64,000 bases of DNA from assembly GCF_024347295.1 (NCBI RefSeq), contig NZ_AP025459.1, positions 496,001 through 560,000 on the forward strand, read 5' to 3'. Positions 28,455 through 36,908 of this stretch are shown piece by piece (positions within the stretch are counted from its first letter, which is position 1; each line of letters begins with the position of its first letter). The DNA is from Vibrio artabrorum (lineage in GTDB: Bacteria > Pseudomonadota > Gammaproteobacteria > Enterobacterales > Vibrionaceae). The translations under genes were made by a program, and so were the position numbers. The notes beneath the pieces were generated by a model, which saw nothing but the letters and a program-made list of their open reading frames with translations, did no database searches and had not been told where the DNA came from.

Positions 28455-28482
28455 AAAAAGGGAGCTTTCGAGCTCCCTTTTT
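28455..28482. terminator. Rho-independent terminator, bidirectional
   Basis: A perfect 12-bp stem AAAAAGGGAGCT with AGCTCCCTTTTT around a TTCG tetraloop. It ends the glgB transcript and, on the other strand, can end the ECF operon. Confidence 0.92.
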
Positions 28483-28561
28483 GTATTGCTTGCAAATGTT
28501 TATGTCACTTAACCGCGTGGTTTTTGGCTCTCTTATGATTTGGTTATATTATTTTGCCAAT

Positions 28562-29401
28562 CTAAAAAGGGTACCAAAACAGTTGTTCTTCAAGCATCCG
28601 CTTTGTGATTGCCGATAAAACGATCAGTGCGATAACCGCTAAACAAACAAAATCGACACGTTTTAAAGGGGCGTAACTGTACCAAGTACGAGCTTTGTGT
28701 CGGCCAAAACCACGTAGGGTCATCGCATTTGAGATCTCGTCTGCTCGGTCTAAACTTGAAAAAATCAATGGCCCTAGAATCTTTGCGACGTTTTTAATGC
28801 GCGTAATGAGTGGGGCTTTTTTGGACAACTCCACTCCGCGAGCCTGTTGAGCGTGCATGATATTAATGAAGTCTTTTTTTACTTCAGGTAAGTAACGTAG
28901 CGTTAAGCTGACCGCATAGGCGATCTTGTATGGGATGCCGATACGATTGAGGCTTGCGGCAAACTCCGTGGGATGTGTTGTGAAGACAAAGATCAACGCA
29001 ATCGGGAACATACTCATATACTTAAGCGTGACGGTGACTAAGTAAAACAGGGTCTCTTGGCTCAACGAGTAGTTACCCGGTAATGTCAGCAATAAGGTTT
29101 CGCTGCCGATGAGCTCTGTCCCTTGCTGTGGAGCCAGCAGATACATGAACAAAGCATTGAGGCTTAATACACTCGCCGTACCTAATAACAAAGGCTTATA
29201 CACGCGTACTGGCACATTGGTCAGCTTTAACAGATATAAACCAGCCACAATAAGCAACGTAATCAATCTTAGGTCGAACGTCGTTAAGACCACCGTTACC
29301 CAAGCTAAGAAGAGGGCAAATTTGGTGATGCCATTGAGAGCGTGCAGCGGTGATTTTGTATCGATGTAATTGATGCCGAACTTTACTTTTGATGCATTCA
29401 T
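28562..29401 (-). CDS. ecfT: ECF transporter transmembrane component EcfT
   Basis: A 279-residue membrane protein with several hydrophobic helices and the two short coupling motifs of EcfT near the C-terminal cytoplasmic helices: QARGVEL (about 197) and TLRGFGRHKA (about 239). EcfT transmits ATP-driven movement from EcfA to the substrate-binding S component. Its ATG overlaps the stop of the fused ATPase gene by four bases, so it is the last gene of a three-gene operon. The substrate cannot be read from EcfT. Confidence 0.9.
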   Translation of the reverse strand: MNASKVKFGINYIDTKSPLHALNGITKFALFLAWVTVVLTTFDLRLITLLIVAGLYLLKLTNVPVRVYKPLLLGTASVLSLNALFMYLLAPQQGTELIGSETLLLTLPGNYSLSQETLFYLVTVTLKYMSMFPIALIFVFTTHPTEFAASLNRIGIPYKIAYAVSLTLRYLPEVKKDFINIMHAQQARGVELSKKAPLITRIKNVAKILGPLIFSSLDRADEISNAMTLRGFGRHKARTWYSYAPLKRVDFVCLAVIALIVLSAITKRMLEEQLFWYPF

Positions 29402-31092
29402 AGCGAATTTTTCTCGTGGTCGATGAAGTACTGCATGAACGCATTGGTGTCGTCGATTTTCATCATAGTGGCAAGTTCATAAATGCTGGTTGTACAAAGG
29501 TTTGCACGCTCTAAAAGCGAGGGTTGGCTAAAGACTTCAGTCATGGCTGCATTGGCGATTAGTTTACTATCTGCGAGCACAATTGAACGTGTGGTGTACT
29601 CGAGAACCAGGTGCATGTCGTGTGAGATGATCACCACAGTAATACCCAAATCGCGGTTGAGTTTTTGGATAAACGCCAGCATCGAGGTGTAGTTACGGTA
29701 ATCTTGACCTGCTGTCGGTTCATCCAAAATAAGAAGCTCAGGCTCCAGCACTAAGATAGACGCGATGGTGACACGTTTTTTCTGACCGTAGCTCAGTGCT
29801 TCGATCGGCCAGTGGCGGAACTTGCTCAGCCCACACAACGCCAGAATATGCTCTACTTTTTCTGTGATCAGTTCTTCTGCAATATTGCGGTTACGAAGAC
29901 CAAAAGCAATCTCATCAAAAATCATATGATGGGAGATCATATGATTGGGGTTCTGCATTACGACACCGACTTTCTGGCTTCTTTCAAAGATAGAAAGTTC
30001 AGATAGGTCTTCACCATTTAGATAGGAAGAGCCAGAATCGGCATCGATCACCCCCATGATGAGTTTAGTGATGGTGGATTTACCCGAACCGTTTTTGCCC
30101 AGAATCGAAACAAACTCACCTTTGCCAATTTTGAAGCTCACATCTTCAAGTGCGTTCTTCTCGCCGTCGTAAGAATAAGTCAGGCCATGAACTTCGAGTA
30201 AAGGTGGATACTGTTTTTCTGCAACAGGGGCGGGGCGCTCAGCAAACCAAGCTTGAACCGCAGGACGGAATCTTTTGTAATCTAACGCCTTGAGGTTTGA
30301 CAGCTTATCTTCGTTAGTTAGCGGAGCTTTCGCCGCCTTTAACGCCGACAAGTAAAGCGGCTCGCGAATACCGTGTGTGCCAAGTAATTCAGAAGCCAAG
30401 ATTTCATCGGGTGTGGTGTCTGCGACGATTTCACCGCGTTCCATTAAGATCACGCGGTCAATATTGCGGTGTAGCACATCCTCGAGACGGTGTTCGATAA
30501 TTACGATGGTCTTGTTGGTTTCTTTATGCAGTTGGTCGATGATCTCAATCGTTGCCTTACCTGTTTTAGGGTCAAGGCTGGCTAGAGGCTCATCAAACAG
30601 CAAGATATCAACGTCATCAACTAAGATGCCCGCTAACGATACTCGCTGTTTTTGACCTCCGGAAAGGTCGTGAGGTGAACGCTCAAGCATGTCCGCTAGG
30701 TCGACCATTTTTGCCGTCGACTTTACTAACGGGTACATGTCAATGTTCGACATCAACTGATTTTCTAATGCGAAGGCGATGTCTTCACCGATACTCAACC
30801 CCACAAACTGGCTGTCAGTATCTTGCAATACCGTACCCACTTGCTCGGTATAATCGTGCATCGAAAACTCAGAGGTATTCCTGCCGCAGATCTCTAAAGA
30901 GCCCGTTACCTCACCTTTGATTGCATGAGGTATCAACCCATTGAGACACTGACCAAGAGTCGATTTACCACTACCACTTGGTCCAATAATGACGATTTTC
31001 TCTCCTTTCTCTATCCTTAGATTGATATTTTTTAGCGTCGGTTTGTCCAGCGACTCATATCTAAAAGAGAAGTTCGAAAATGCTATAGTCAT
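29398..31092 (-). CDS. ecfA: ECF transporter ATPase, two ABC domains fused
   Basis: A 564-residue protein with two ATP-binding cassettes in one chain. The first has Walker A GPSGSGKST (near 37), signature LSGGQKQR and Walker B ILLFDEP; the second (from about 300) has GKNGSGKST, signature LSYGQKKR and LLILDEP. The second signature departs from LSGGQ, so the two ATP sites may not be equivalent. The fusion replaces separate EcfA1 and EcfA2 subunits. The gene lies 6 bases after the S component and overlaps ecfT. Confidence 0.92.
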   Translation of the reverse strand: MTIAFSNFSFRYESLDKPTLKNINLRIEKGEKIVIIGPSGSGKSTLGQCLNGLIPHAIKGEVTGSLEICGRNTSEFSMHDYTEQVGTVLQDTDSQFVGLSIGEDIAFALENQLMSNIDMYPLVKSTAKMVDLADMLERSPHDLSGGQKQRVSLAGILVDDVDILLFDEPLASLDPKTGKATIEIIDQLHKETNKTIVIIEHRLEDVLHRNIDRVILMERGEIVADTTPDEILASELLGTHGIREPLYLSALKAAKAPLTNEDKLSNLKALDYKRFRPAVQAWFAERPAPVAEKQYPPLLEVHGLTYSYDGEKNALEDVSFKIGKGEFVSILGKNGSGKSTITKLIMGVIDADSGSSYLNGEDLSELSIFERSQKVGVVMQNPNHMISHHMIFDEIAFGLRNRNIAEELITEKVEHILALCGLSKFRHWPIEALSYGQKKRVTIASILVLEPELLILDEPTAGQDYRNYTSMLAFIQKLNRDLGITVVIISHDMHLVLEYTTRSIVLADSKLIANAAMTEVFSQPSLLERANLCTTSIYELATMMKIDDTNAFMQYFIDHEKNSL

Positions 31093-31098
31093 TATCGC

Positions 31099-31647
31099 TT
31101 ATGCCTCGGTCAAGTTGCGGCTTTGTTTGTTGCGTTTAGCGACTGATTTGAGGATCAGGAAGCCAACAATCGCAATGAGGACGGTATTACCCGCAGCGAT
31201 AATAAACAGTTGAGTGAATACTTTAGTGAACGGTTCGGCGTATAGGATGGTATCGAGAAACGCCGAACAGCCGTAGCCTACAACGTTACCTGCGAGGGCA
31301 AGCACGATAAATAATACAAAGTCTTTCATGGGTAGTTCGCCATGTTGAAGACGATTCTTCGTCATCATAGGGAATAAGCCAATAACCATGCCCACGATGC
31401 CTGAGCCAAGAACCCAAGTTAACCACACGCCCCAGCCAGCGAATAAATCCGTTACCCAGTGACCGATAAAGCCGACTAAGAAGCCAACAATTGGACCGAA
31501 CAAAACAGAAAACAGTGCTAGGACTGCCATTGCTGGTTTCAATGTCGTGTTTGCAAACACTGGGACACCAAACATTGGTAAGCCACCAATGCCGTACAGT
31601 GCCGCGCCAATGGCAATAACAACCACTGTTTTAGCTGAAAAGTTCAT
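31099..31647 (-). CDS. ECF transporter substrate-binding (S) component, UPF0397 family
   Basis: A 182-residue membrane protein from the ATG at 31647 ([19 protein letters not shown]), which has GAGG 6 bases upstream. The frame is open 38 codons further, but that segment overlaps the promoter region. The sequence fits the UPF0397 family ([41 protein letters not shown]), membrane-embedded S components of energy-coupling factor transporters. The substrate of this family is not settled; a vitamin-like compound is the usual expectation. It is the first gene of the S-EcfA-EcfT operon. Confidence 0.88.
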   Translation of the reverse strand: MNFSAKTVVVIAIGAALYGIGGLPMFGVPVFANTTLKPAMAVLALFSVLFGPIVGFLVGFIGHWVTDLFAGWGVWLTWVLGSGIVGMVIGLFPMMTKNRLQHGELPMKDFVLFIVLALAGNVVGYGCSAFLDTILYAEPFTKVFTQLFIIAAGNTVLIAIVGFLILKSVAKRNKQSRNLTEA

Positions 31648-31871
31648 AGATAACCTCGAATACTGAAAGATAAAGCTTAATAAAGAACGAATATTCGCCA
31701 TTACTACTATGCCTCTCAATGAGAACATTTTTTGGGCAAATATAAAAAATAAGGCGCGCATTATACAGTAGAACTCTTCTATAAGGGAAGATAAGTGTCT
31801 AGATGTCTAAAATTCCATCTGAACAGCTAAATATTGTGTGAAAAGCGCACTTTTGTGGTTAATCAAGCAAC
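31648..31871. promoter_or_regulatory. Promoter and leader of the ECF operon
   Basis: A perfect minus-strand -10 box TATAAT lies at 31760-31765, followed by a leader of about 105 bases to the ATG. The leader is A/T-rich. I looked for thiamine, cobalamin and other common riboswitch cores and see none. Confidence 0.5.
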
Positions 31872-31898
31872 AAAAAAGCCAGAATGGATCTGGCTTTT
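31872..31898. terminator. Rho-independent terminator
   Basis: AAAAAGCCAGA and TCTGGCTTTT with a 5-base loop; on the minus strand it is followed by six T. It ends the yiaW-yiaV transcript. Confidence 0.85.
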
Positions 31899-31947
31899 CA
31901 CTCGCTTTAATTGCCTGTTAAGCAGGTTGTTGTATATCTACGAACGT

Positions 31948-33078
31948 TTAGTGGTCAAGGTATAGATAGTTTTGCCAACTCTTCATGCGAATAAGTACTT
32001 TACGCATAATCGACACATGAGTGAAACTGTCGGAATAAACAGCAACCTCGACCGCAGTCCCCATCGGTAAATGGTAGTCAGACAGATCATCCGTGATGCT
32101 CAGTTTAACAAACACCCGACCACTGGTACGTAATGCATCCGTACCGAGAAGGGCACCTCTAGCTTGGAATTGGCTCTCACCAATGGCTGGAATTACTTCA
32201 TCGATACGCCCTTTAAATACCTTTCCTGGCAAGGCTCTAAATAGGAACTCAGCTTCGTAACCCGGTTGTAGACGTTGTAAGGAGTTTTGTCTGAACGCCG
32301 CGGTATAGAACTGCTCCTCTGTGTGAACAAATGTCATCACAGGGGCCAAAGGAAGTGGTACTGCCATGACACCTGGGCGCAATGCTAGCTGCGTAACGTA
32401 TCCGTCAGTGGGCGCTCGAACCACGGTTTGTTCTAAATCAAACTGAGCTTTACGCAACTCTGCCAATAAGCTCAAAACGGCGGTGTTCTCGCCTCCTATT
32501 TCAGACTCCAAGGCGATGTTTGCTTGTTCCAGATTCGCATCGGCGACTTTAACGGCGGCTTCTGATGCTTTGTAAGCTTGTCTGCGAGTGTCTAATTGTT
32601 GCTCGGTAAAGGCGCCGCTGTCATAACCGCGTTTGTAACGAGAGAATTCACGTTGGGCTTTATCTCTCTCTGCGATGGCTTTGATTCTTGCAGCCTCTGC
32701 TTCAGCCACTTCAGATTCCATACCCAGTGCACCTTGGCTCGCTTCTTTTACCTTGGCTTCTAATCTTGCGACTTCCGCTTCGAATGGCACGGGGTCGATT
32801 TTGAAAAGAATATCCCCTTTCTTAAGAGGCTTATTTGCCTCTACAGGCACTTCGATAACTTTGCCTCTCACACCGGAAACGATCGGTGTTGTTGAATACA
32901 CTTGGTTACCGAGTTGCGTGAAAGGGTGGTTGTAGTTCATCAATAGAATTAAGGTACCAATCAGGACGACACCCCCAAGCACAGCGGTTGGGACTGTCCA
33001 TTTGTTGAGCGGAATATTAAAGACTTTGAAGATGGTGATACAAAGTGCCGCATAGGTCATTATCAGCAGTAAATCCAT
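31948..33078 (-). CDS. yiaV: HlyD-family membrane fusion protein, YiaV-like
   Basis: A 376-residue protein with hydrophobic segments at the N-terminus (about 3-18 and 30-47), then a biotinyl-lipoyl-like segment (GVRGKVIEVPVEANKPLKKGD), a long coiled coil (about 95-190) and a beta-barrel. This is the layout of EmrA/HlyD adaptor proteins that link inner-membrane pumps to outer-membrane channels. No pump gene is next to it. It overlaps the upstream DUF3302 gene by one base, the same pairing as yiaW-yiaV in E. coli. Function is unknown beyond likely envelope export. Confidence 0.85.
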   Translation of the reverse strand: MDLLLIMTYAALCITIFKVFNIPLNKWTVPTAVLGGVVLIGTLILLMNYNHPFTQLGNQVYSTTPIVSGVRGKVIEVPVEANKPLKKGDILFKIDPVPFEAEVARLEAKVKEASQGALGMESEVAEAEAARIKAIAERDKAQREFSRYKRGYDSGAFTEQQLDTRRQAYKASEAAVKVADANLEQANIALESEIGGENTAVLSLLAELRKAQFDLEQTVVRAPTDGYVTQLALRPGVMAVPLPLAPVMTFVHTEEQFYTAAFRQNSLQRLQPGYEAEFLFRALPGKVFKGRIDEVIPAIGESQFQARGALLGTDALRTSGRVFVKLSITDDLSDYHLPMGTAVEVAVYSDSFTHVSIMRKVLIRMKSWQNYLYLDH

Positions 33079-33473
33079 TACTTAGCCTCCTGATCTTGAG
33101 CGTTGTTTGTTTTTTTCTCTGAGCTATTTTGTGTGGTATCGGTGTGTTTGAGCTGCGCGATTTCTTCCTGAAGGGTGCTTACTTGATCAATTAAAATATC
33201 GACGCGATGATGAATGTCGTGTTGCTCTTCTTCTAATTTGGCGAAGCCCCAACCGCGATCTTTACGCCATAGCGTTGCCCAGATCCAAAGGAATGGCCAG
33301 ATAGTGTGTAAGGTGAATAGGCTAACCCAGCCTGACACATGAATCGCATCTTGATGAGGGTGATTGCGTTCTTTCGCAATTTCATAGGGGATATCGTGAA
33401 TGACGATGATGCCGTAAAAGATGACTAATGCGACGAAAACCAGTAGACCGAGTGCAAAGTAGTCTAAAAACAT
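33078..33473 (-). CDS. yiaW: DUF3302 inner-membrane protein, YiaW-like
   Basis: A 131-residue protein with two hydrophobic helices (about 4-26 and 46-68), a conserved segment WPFLWIWATLWRKDRGWGF, a short coiled coil (about 84-110) and a charged Lys/Asn/Glu tail. It matches the DUF3302 family, which is found beside YiaV-type HlyD proteins. It is the first gene of the pair and may be a partner or anchor for the HlyD-like protein. Confidence 0.85.
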   Translation of the reverse strand: MFLDYFALGLLVFVALVIFYGIIVIHDIPYEIAKERNHPHQDAIHVSGWVSLFTLHTIWPFLWIWATLWRKDRGWGFAKLEEEQHDIHHRVDILIDQVSTLQEEIAQLKHTDTTQNSSEKKTNNAQDQEAK

Positions 33474-33673
33474 AACAGGTCCTTGTAATGTTAGATATTA
33501 GTTATAAATATACTACGCTATCATTCAAGTAATTGTTATAAAAATGATTTGTTGAGTTAAAATAATGTGTCATCGATTCTGGTACCAATAAAATCCTTGG
33601 CGGACTTTATAAGATCTCATCGTGTTTTAAGATAGGACTTCGACTGAGGGCTTGGTGGTAGAGTTACATATCG

Positions 33674-35254
33674 CTACTCTGTACACACTTGATTACGACC
33701 GTTAGCTTTCGCTCGATATAGCGCTTTATCGGCGCGGTAGAAGGTGCGTTGAGTGTTTTCCCCCTCGCGATGCAAAGTGATACCGATACTGACCGTTAAT
33801 CCACGTTCACCCAGTATGTCATGCCAACCAAATTGAAATATACGCTCACGATAATTTTCAGCGTGCATTTCTGCCTGCGCAAGATCGGTGTTTTCTAGGA
33901 TGACTAAGAACTCTTCGCCACCAAACCTAATACATGAAGCACCTTTGAATTTGAAGTGAGAGCGCAGTTCTTGAGACACATTAACTATCGCCTTATCACC
34001 CACTAAGTGGCTCAGTTCGTCATTGATGGATTTAAAGTGGTCAATATCGACAACCATCAATGTAAAAGGCGTTTCATTCAGCAGCATGTCTTTCAGTTTT
34101 ACATCTAACCATCGACGGTTACGCAAACCTGTCAATGGATCGGTGAAAACATCTTGTTGTAATTGTGCCACCGCATTCTTGTGTTGTTCGGTTGTCTCTT
34201 TCAGCTCTCTGTTTTCTTGCTCTGAGAGGATGAGCTTGAGTTGTAGCTCAAAGCGAGAAAGGCGGCGCAGTTGACTCGCTCCCAGTTCGCTGATTGGAAT
34301 CTGCTTCATCAGATCGGTTTCAATTCGGTAACCTTTTTTCTCATAACTCAGCGCTTCTTGAAAACGTCCTTGTTTTACACACACTTCGCTCAAGGAGTCA
34401 TAGAAACGCTTTGCAAGGACAGGAGAGGCGTATTCACTCACGCGTTTATCGGTACTTGAAAGGATCATGCTAGCGTATTCTTGTTTGCCGATAGCACTCA
34501 GGCAATGTGCCATTTCCAAGCGAGTCATCATCGCCAGCCAATTTGCTCGGGTATTATTGACGGGATACTGAACCTTCGCTAAACAGTTCAATGCATCGTT
34601 ATATTTTTTCTTGCTACGAAGTACTTTTGCTTGGTAAAGCAGTATCTGAGTGGTCAGTCGTTTGTTGCTGACGAGAATACTCAGTTCTTCACATTCGTTC
34701 AGTAAATCATTGGCTGCGGTGATGCGGTTAAGCATGAGCAGGTTCGCGACCATATGAAGTTTAAATTTGAGCCGAAGAGAGCGACTGCTTATTGCATGGT
34801 CGATGCTATTGATCTTTTGGTAATAACGAAGGGCTCGATTATGATCGCCATAGGCATCACATAGGTTCCCCATACCTAAAATAGCCGCCACATATTTATC
34901 AATGTAGCCGTATTCAACCGCCATCGATGACGATGTTACGAATTCATTCAGAGCTGCGTTGTAATCCCCAATTTTAACTAAACGGTCACTTAAACTGGTT
35001 TTAACTGTAAGAATATCTTCTATATCAGAGGGTAAGTGGAGTAGATCTAATGCATGCCTTAACTCTTCGATACTGGCTTGGTTTTGTTGCAACTTCGCCC
35101 GGTATTCAGAGCTGATGATGTAACAATGCGCTTGTTCGGTTTTGGTCGTCGAAATATGTTGTCGAATATGATTCCAGAAAATGATCGCTTCTTCACCTGA
35201 TACCGATGAAGGGTCCAAGCCGGCATCCGTGATCTTGCACAATAAGGTTTCCAT
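33674..35254 (-). CDS. TPR-repeat diguanylate cyclase (GGDEF)
   Basis: A 526-residue cytoplasmic protein. TPR-like helical repeats cover about residues 40-315, a coiled coil runs about 330-368, and a GGDEF domain follows (about 370-525) with DPLTGLRNRRWLD and the intact active-site motif GGEEF at 445-449. It should make cyclic di-GMP; no RxxD product-inhibition site is visible upstream of GGEEF. The ATG at 35254 overlaps the stop of the upstream TPR gene (TGATG). There is no signal peptide or transmembrane segment. Confidence 0.9.
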   Translation of the reverse strand: METLLCKITDAGLDPSSVSGEEAIIFWNHIRQHISTTKTEQAHCYIISSEYRAKLQQNQASIEELRHALDLLHLPSDIEDILTVKTSLSDRLVKIGDYNAALNEFVTSSSMAVEYGYIDKYVAAILGMGNLCDAYGDHNRALRYYQKINSIDHAISSRSLRLKFKLHMVANLLMLNRITAANDLLNECEELSILVSNKRLTTQILLYQAKVLRSKKKYNDALNCLAKVQYPVNNTRANWLAMMTRLEMAHCLSAIGKQEYASMILSSTDKRVSEYASPVLAKRFYDSLSEVCVKQGRFQEALSYEKKGYRIETDLMKQIPISELGASQLRRLSRFELQLKLILSEQENRELKETTEQHKNAVAQLQQDVFTDPLTGLRNRRWLDVKLKDMLLNETPFTLMVVDIDHFKSINDELSHLVGDKAIVNVSQELRSHFKFKGASCIRFGGEEFLVILENTDLAQAEMHAENYRERIFQFGWHDILGERGLTVSIGITLHREGENTQRTFYRADKALYRAKANGRNQVCTE

Positions 35255-36723
35255 CAAGATTGTACCTCAGTATCGTCTTCTTCAAGTTGTTCAAGGGTGA
35301 ACGGAAACGTCAGAATATCATTGAGGCTGATGATAGGTTGCGGGCCTTTTAACCCCTTTCTGTGCCAAGGATAGATTTCCAACATGGTACTGAGCGTTTG
35401 GAAGGTCTGTTCTGCGGCGTGTCCTTTTTCTGAAAGCATAAGAGCAACCCGCTCTGAACTTAGCCTCGAAATGAAGTCGTTTCGATTACATAAAGTATGG
35501 GCAATCTCAGTGCAGATATCTAAGTAATCGGTATCTGGATGCTGAAACATAATGATGCTGTGGTTTGAGCGTTTGAGTTCTGTTTTAAATAGCACCAGTT
35601 GTTCCCACCAAAAGGTTTCCGAAACAACATAAGAAAAGTGTTTCTCGGGATTGTATTCGTGCTGACCCCGAATACGGTTAATCAGTTTTCTTGCTCTTTG
35701 TTCAAGTTGGCGTTTTGAACTGCGCGCTTTATCTAAGCCGACGCGGTTGGTCTGCTCTCGAAGCATACCGATAGAATATTGACGATACTTTTTAAAGGCG
35801 ACGAGAGCGCCTTTAAAATCCAGGTTCTCTTCTGCAACGAGTGATTGTTGATAACATATCTGACTGAGTAGTTCGCCATTATCAAATTCGTTGGCCGACA
35901 GTTCTGCGAGTTTAAGCAATTCTGTGGCTTGTTCTGGCCTTTTTCTAAGCAACTCTAGGCGAGCTCGACTGATGTAGGAGTGCGCCTTCATCCATACTAA
36001 GTTGTGTTTTATCGCCAAGTTATGAGCTTTGGCTGTTGCTTTTTCCGCGTCATCTAAACGTTCTAAGCCAAGGAGAGCAAGCCCCCTAAAATCCCATACT
36101 TCGGCATGCCAAGTATTATCTTTATGGTATTTCAAGGCATCTTCTGCACCGTCGAGCACAGATAACATTTGAACATAATTATTGAGCAGGTAGTAATCCC
36201 AAGCGAGCAGTATTCTTGCTTTACCTTCAAGCCAACCTATACGACTGACATTGGCTACTTTTACCGCGAGTTGGTGGGTAGAGCATGCGAGTTTATACTC
36301 GTGAGTGATTCGCCAAATGTTGCCTAGGCCAATCAGGCATTCAATTTGTATCTCGATATCATCAGTCAACGCAGATTGCTCTAACGCATTGATCCAGTAC
36401 TGTTGTGCGGAGTAATATTTGGCTTGCCCCCAGAATTGGAGAGCATGTAAATGGAGAATTTCAGGAAGAAAAAGGTCGGTATCTAATTGGCTTTGTCGTT
36501 TGTGGGCTTCTTTGATGTATTTTAAACCTTTCTGGTAATCCATCAGGTTCCAGCAGCATCTGGCCATTAACATCAGTGACTGGATCGCGCCCTCTTCAAA
36601 CAAAACTTGCTCTGATCTGAAGAGGCATTGCTGTGTGATCTCTAGGATCACTGATGGCTCAGAGTCGATGCGAGTTTTGAGTTGTTCTAGTTCTGTTTCA
36701 AGAAGGTGCTGATTTTTATCCAA
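35254..36723 (-). CDS. TPR-repeat protein with degenerate GGDEF-like C-terminus
   Basis: A 489-residue cytoplasmic protein. TPR-like helices cover about 30-320 and a basic coiled segment spans about 325-350. The C-terminal part (about 365-450) follows the hydrophobic pattern of a GGDEF domain, but the position of GGEEF reads RLSSERVALML (420-430) and the nucleotide-binding motif DPLTGLRNRR is absent. It is therefore probably an inactive paralogue of the cyclase it overlaps. The only in-frame start near the N-terminus is a TTG, directly preceded by a stop two codons upstream; the start is uncertain. Confidence 0.75.
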   Translation of the reverse strand: MDKNQHLLETELEQLKTRIDSEPSVILEITQQCLFRSEQVLFEEGAIQSLMLMARCCWNLMDYQKGLKYIKEAHKRQSQLDTDLFLPEILHLHALQFWGQAKYYSAQQYWINALEQSALTDDIEIQIECLIGLGNIWRITHEYKLACSTHQLAVKVANVSRIGWLEGKARILLAWDYYLLNNYVQMLSVLDGAEDALKYHKDNTWHAEVWDFRGLALLGLERLDDAEKATAKAHNLAIKHNLVWMKAHSYISRARLELLRKRPEQATELLKLAELSANEFDNGELLSQICYQQSLVAEENLDFKGALVAFKKYRQYSIGMLREQTNRVGLDKARSSKRQLEQRARKLINRIRGQHEYNPEKHFSYVVSETFWWEQLVLFKTELKRSNHSIIMFQHPDTDYLDICTEIAHTLCNRNDFISRLSSERVALMLSEKGHAAEQTFQTLSTMLEIYPWHRKGLKGPQPIISLNDILTFPFTLEQLEEDDTEVQS

Positions 36724-36908
36724 GGCTTAGATCCATAATTATCGAGCATATTGATAACACAATCATTATAAGAGTGTTATCAAGGATAAGCATCATTTAT
36801 CTCTCTTAGAGCGTCAAAAAAACAACTATCTTTTAAAATTATAGGTGTGACCTCATGTTGTCACTTTAAATCAATGAGTTCCAGAAGAAATACCAACACG
36901 TTTAGCTG

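Noticed and set aside
31648..31761. N-terminal extension of the UPF0397 protein
   Set aside because: The extension overlaps the perfect -10 box, and the internal ATG has a good GAGG and gives the usual family length.
31648..31871. Riboswitch for the ECF operon
   Set aside because: I saw none of the conserved cores of the thiamine, cobalamin or other common riboswitches in the leader.
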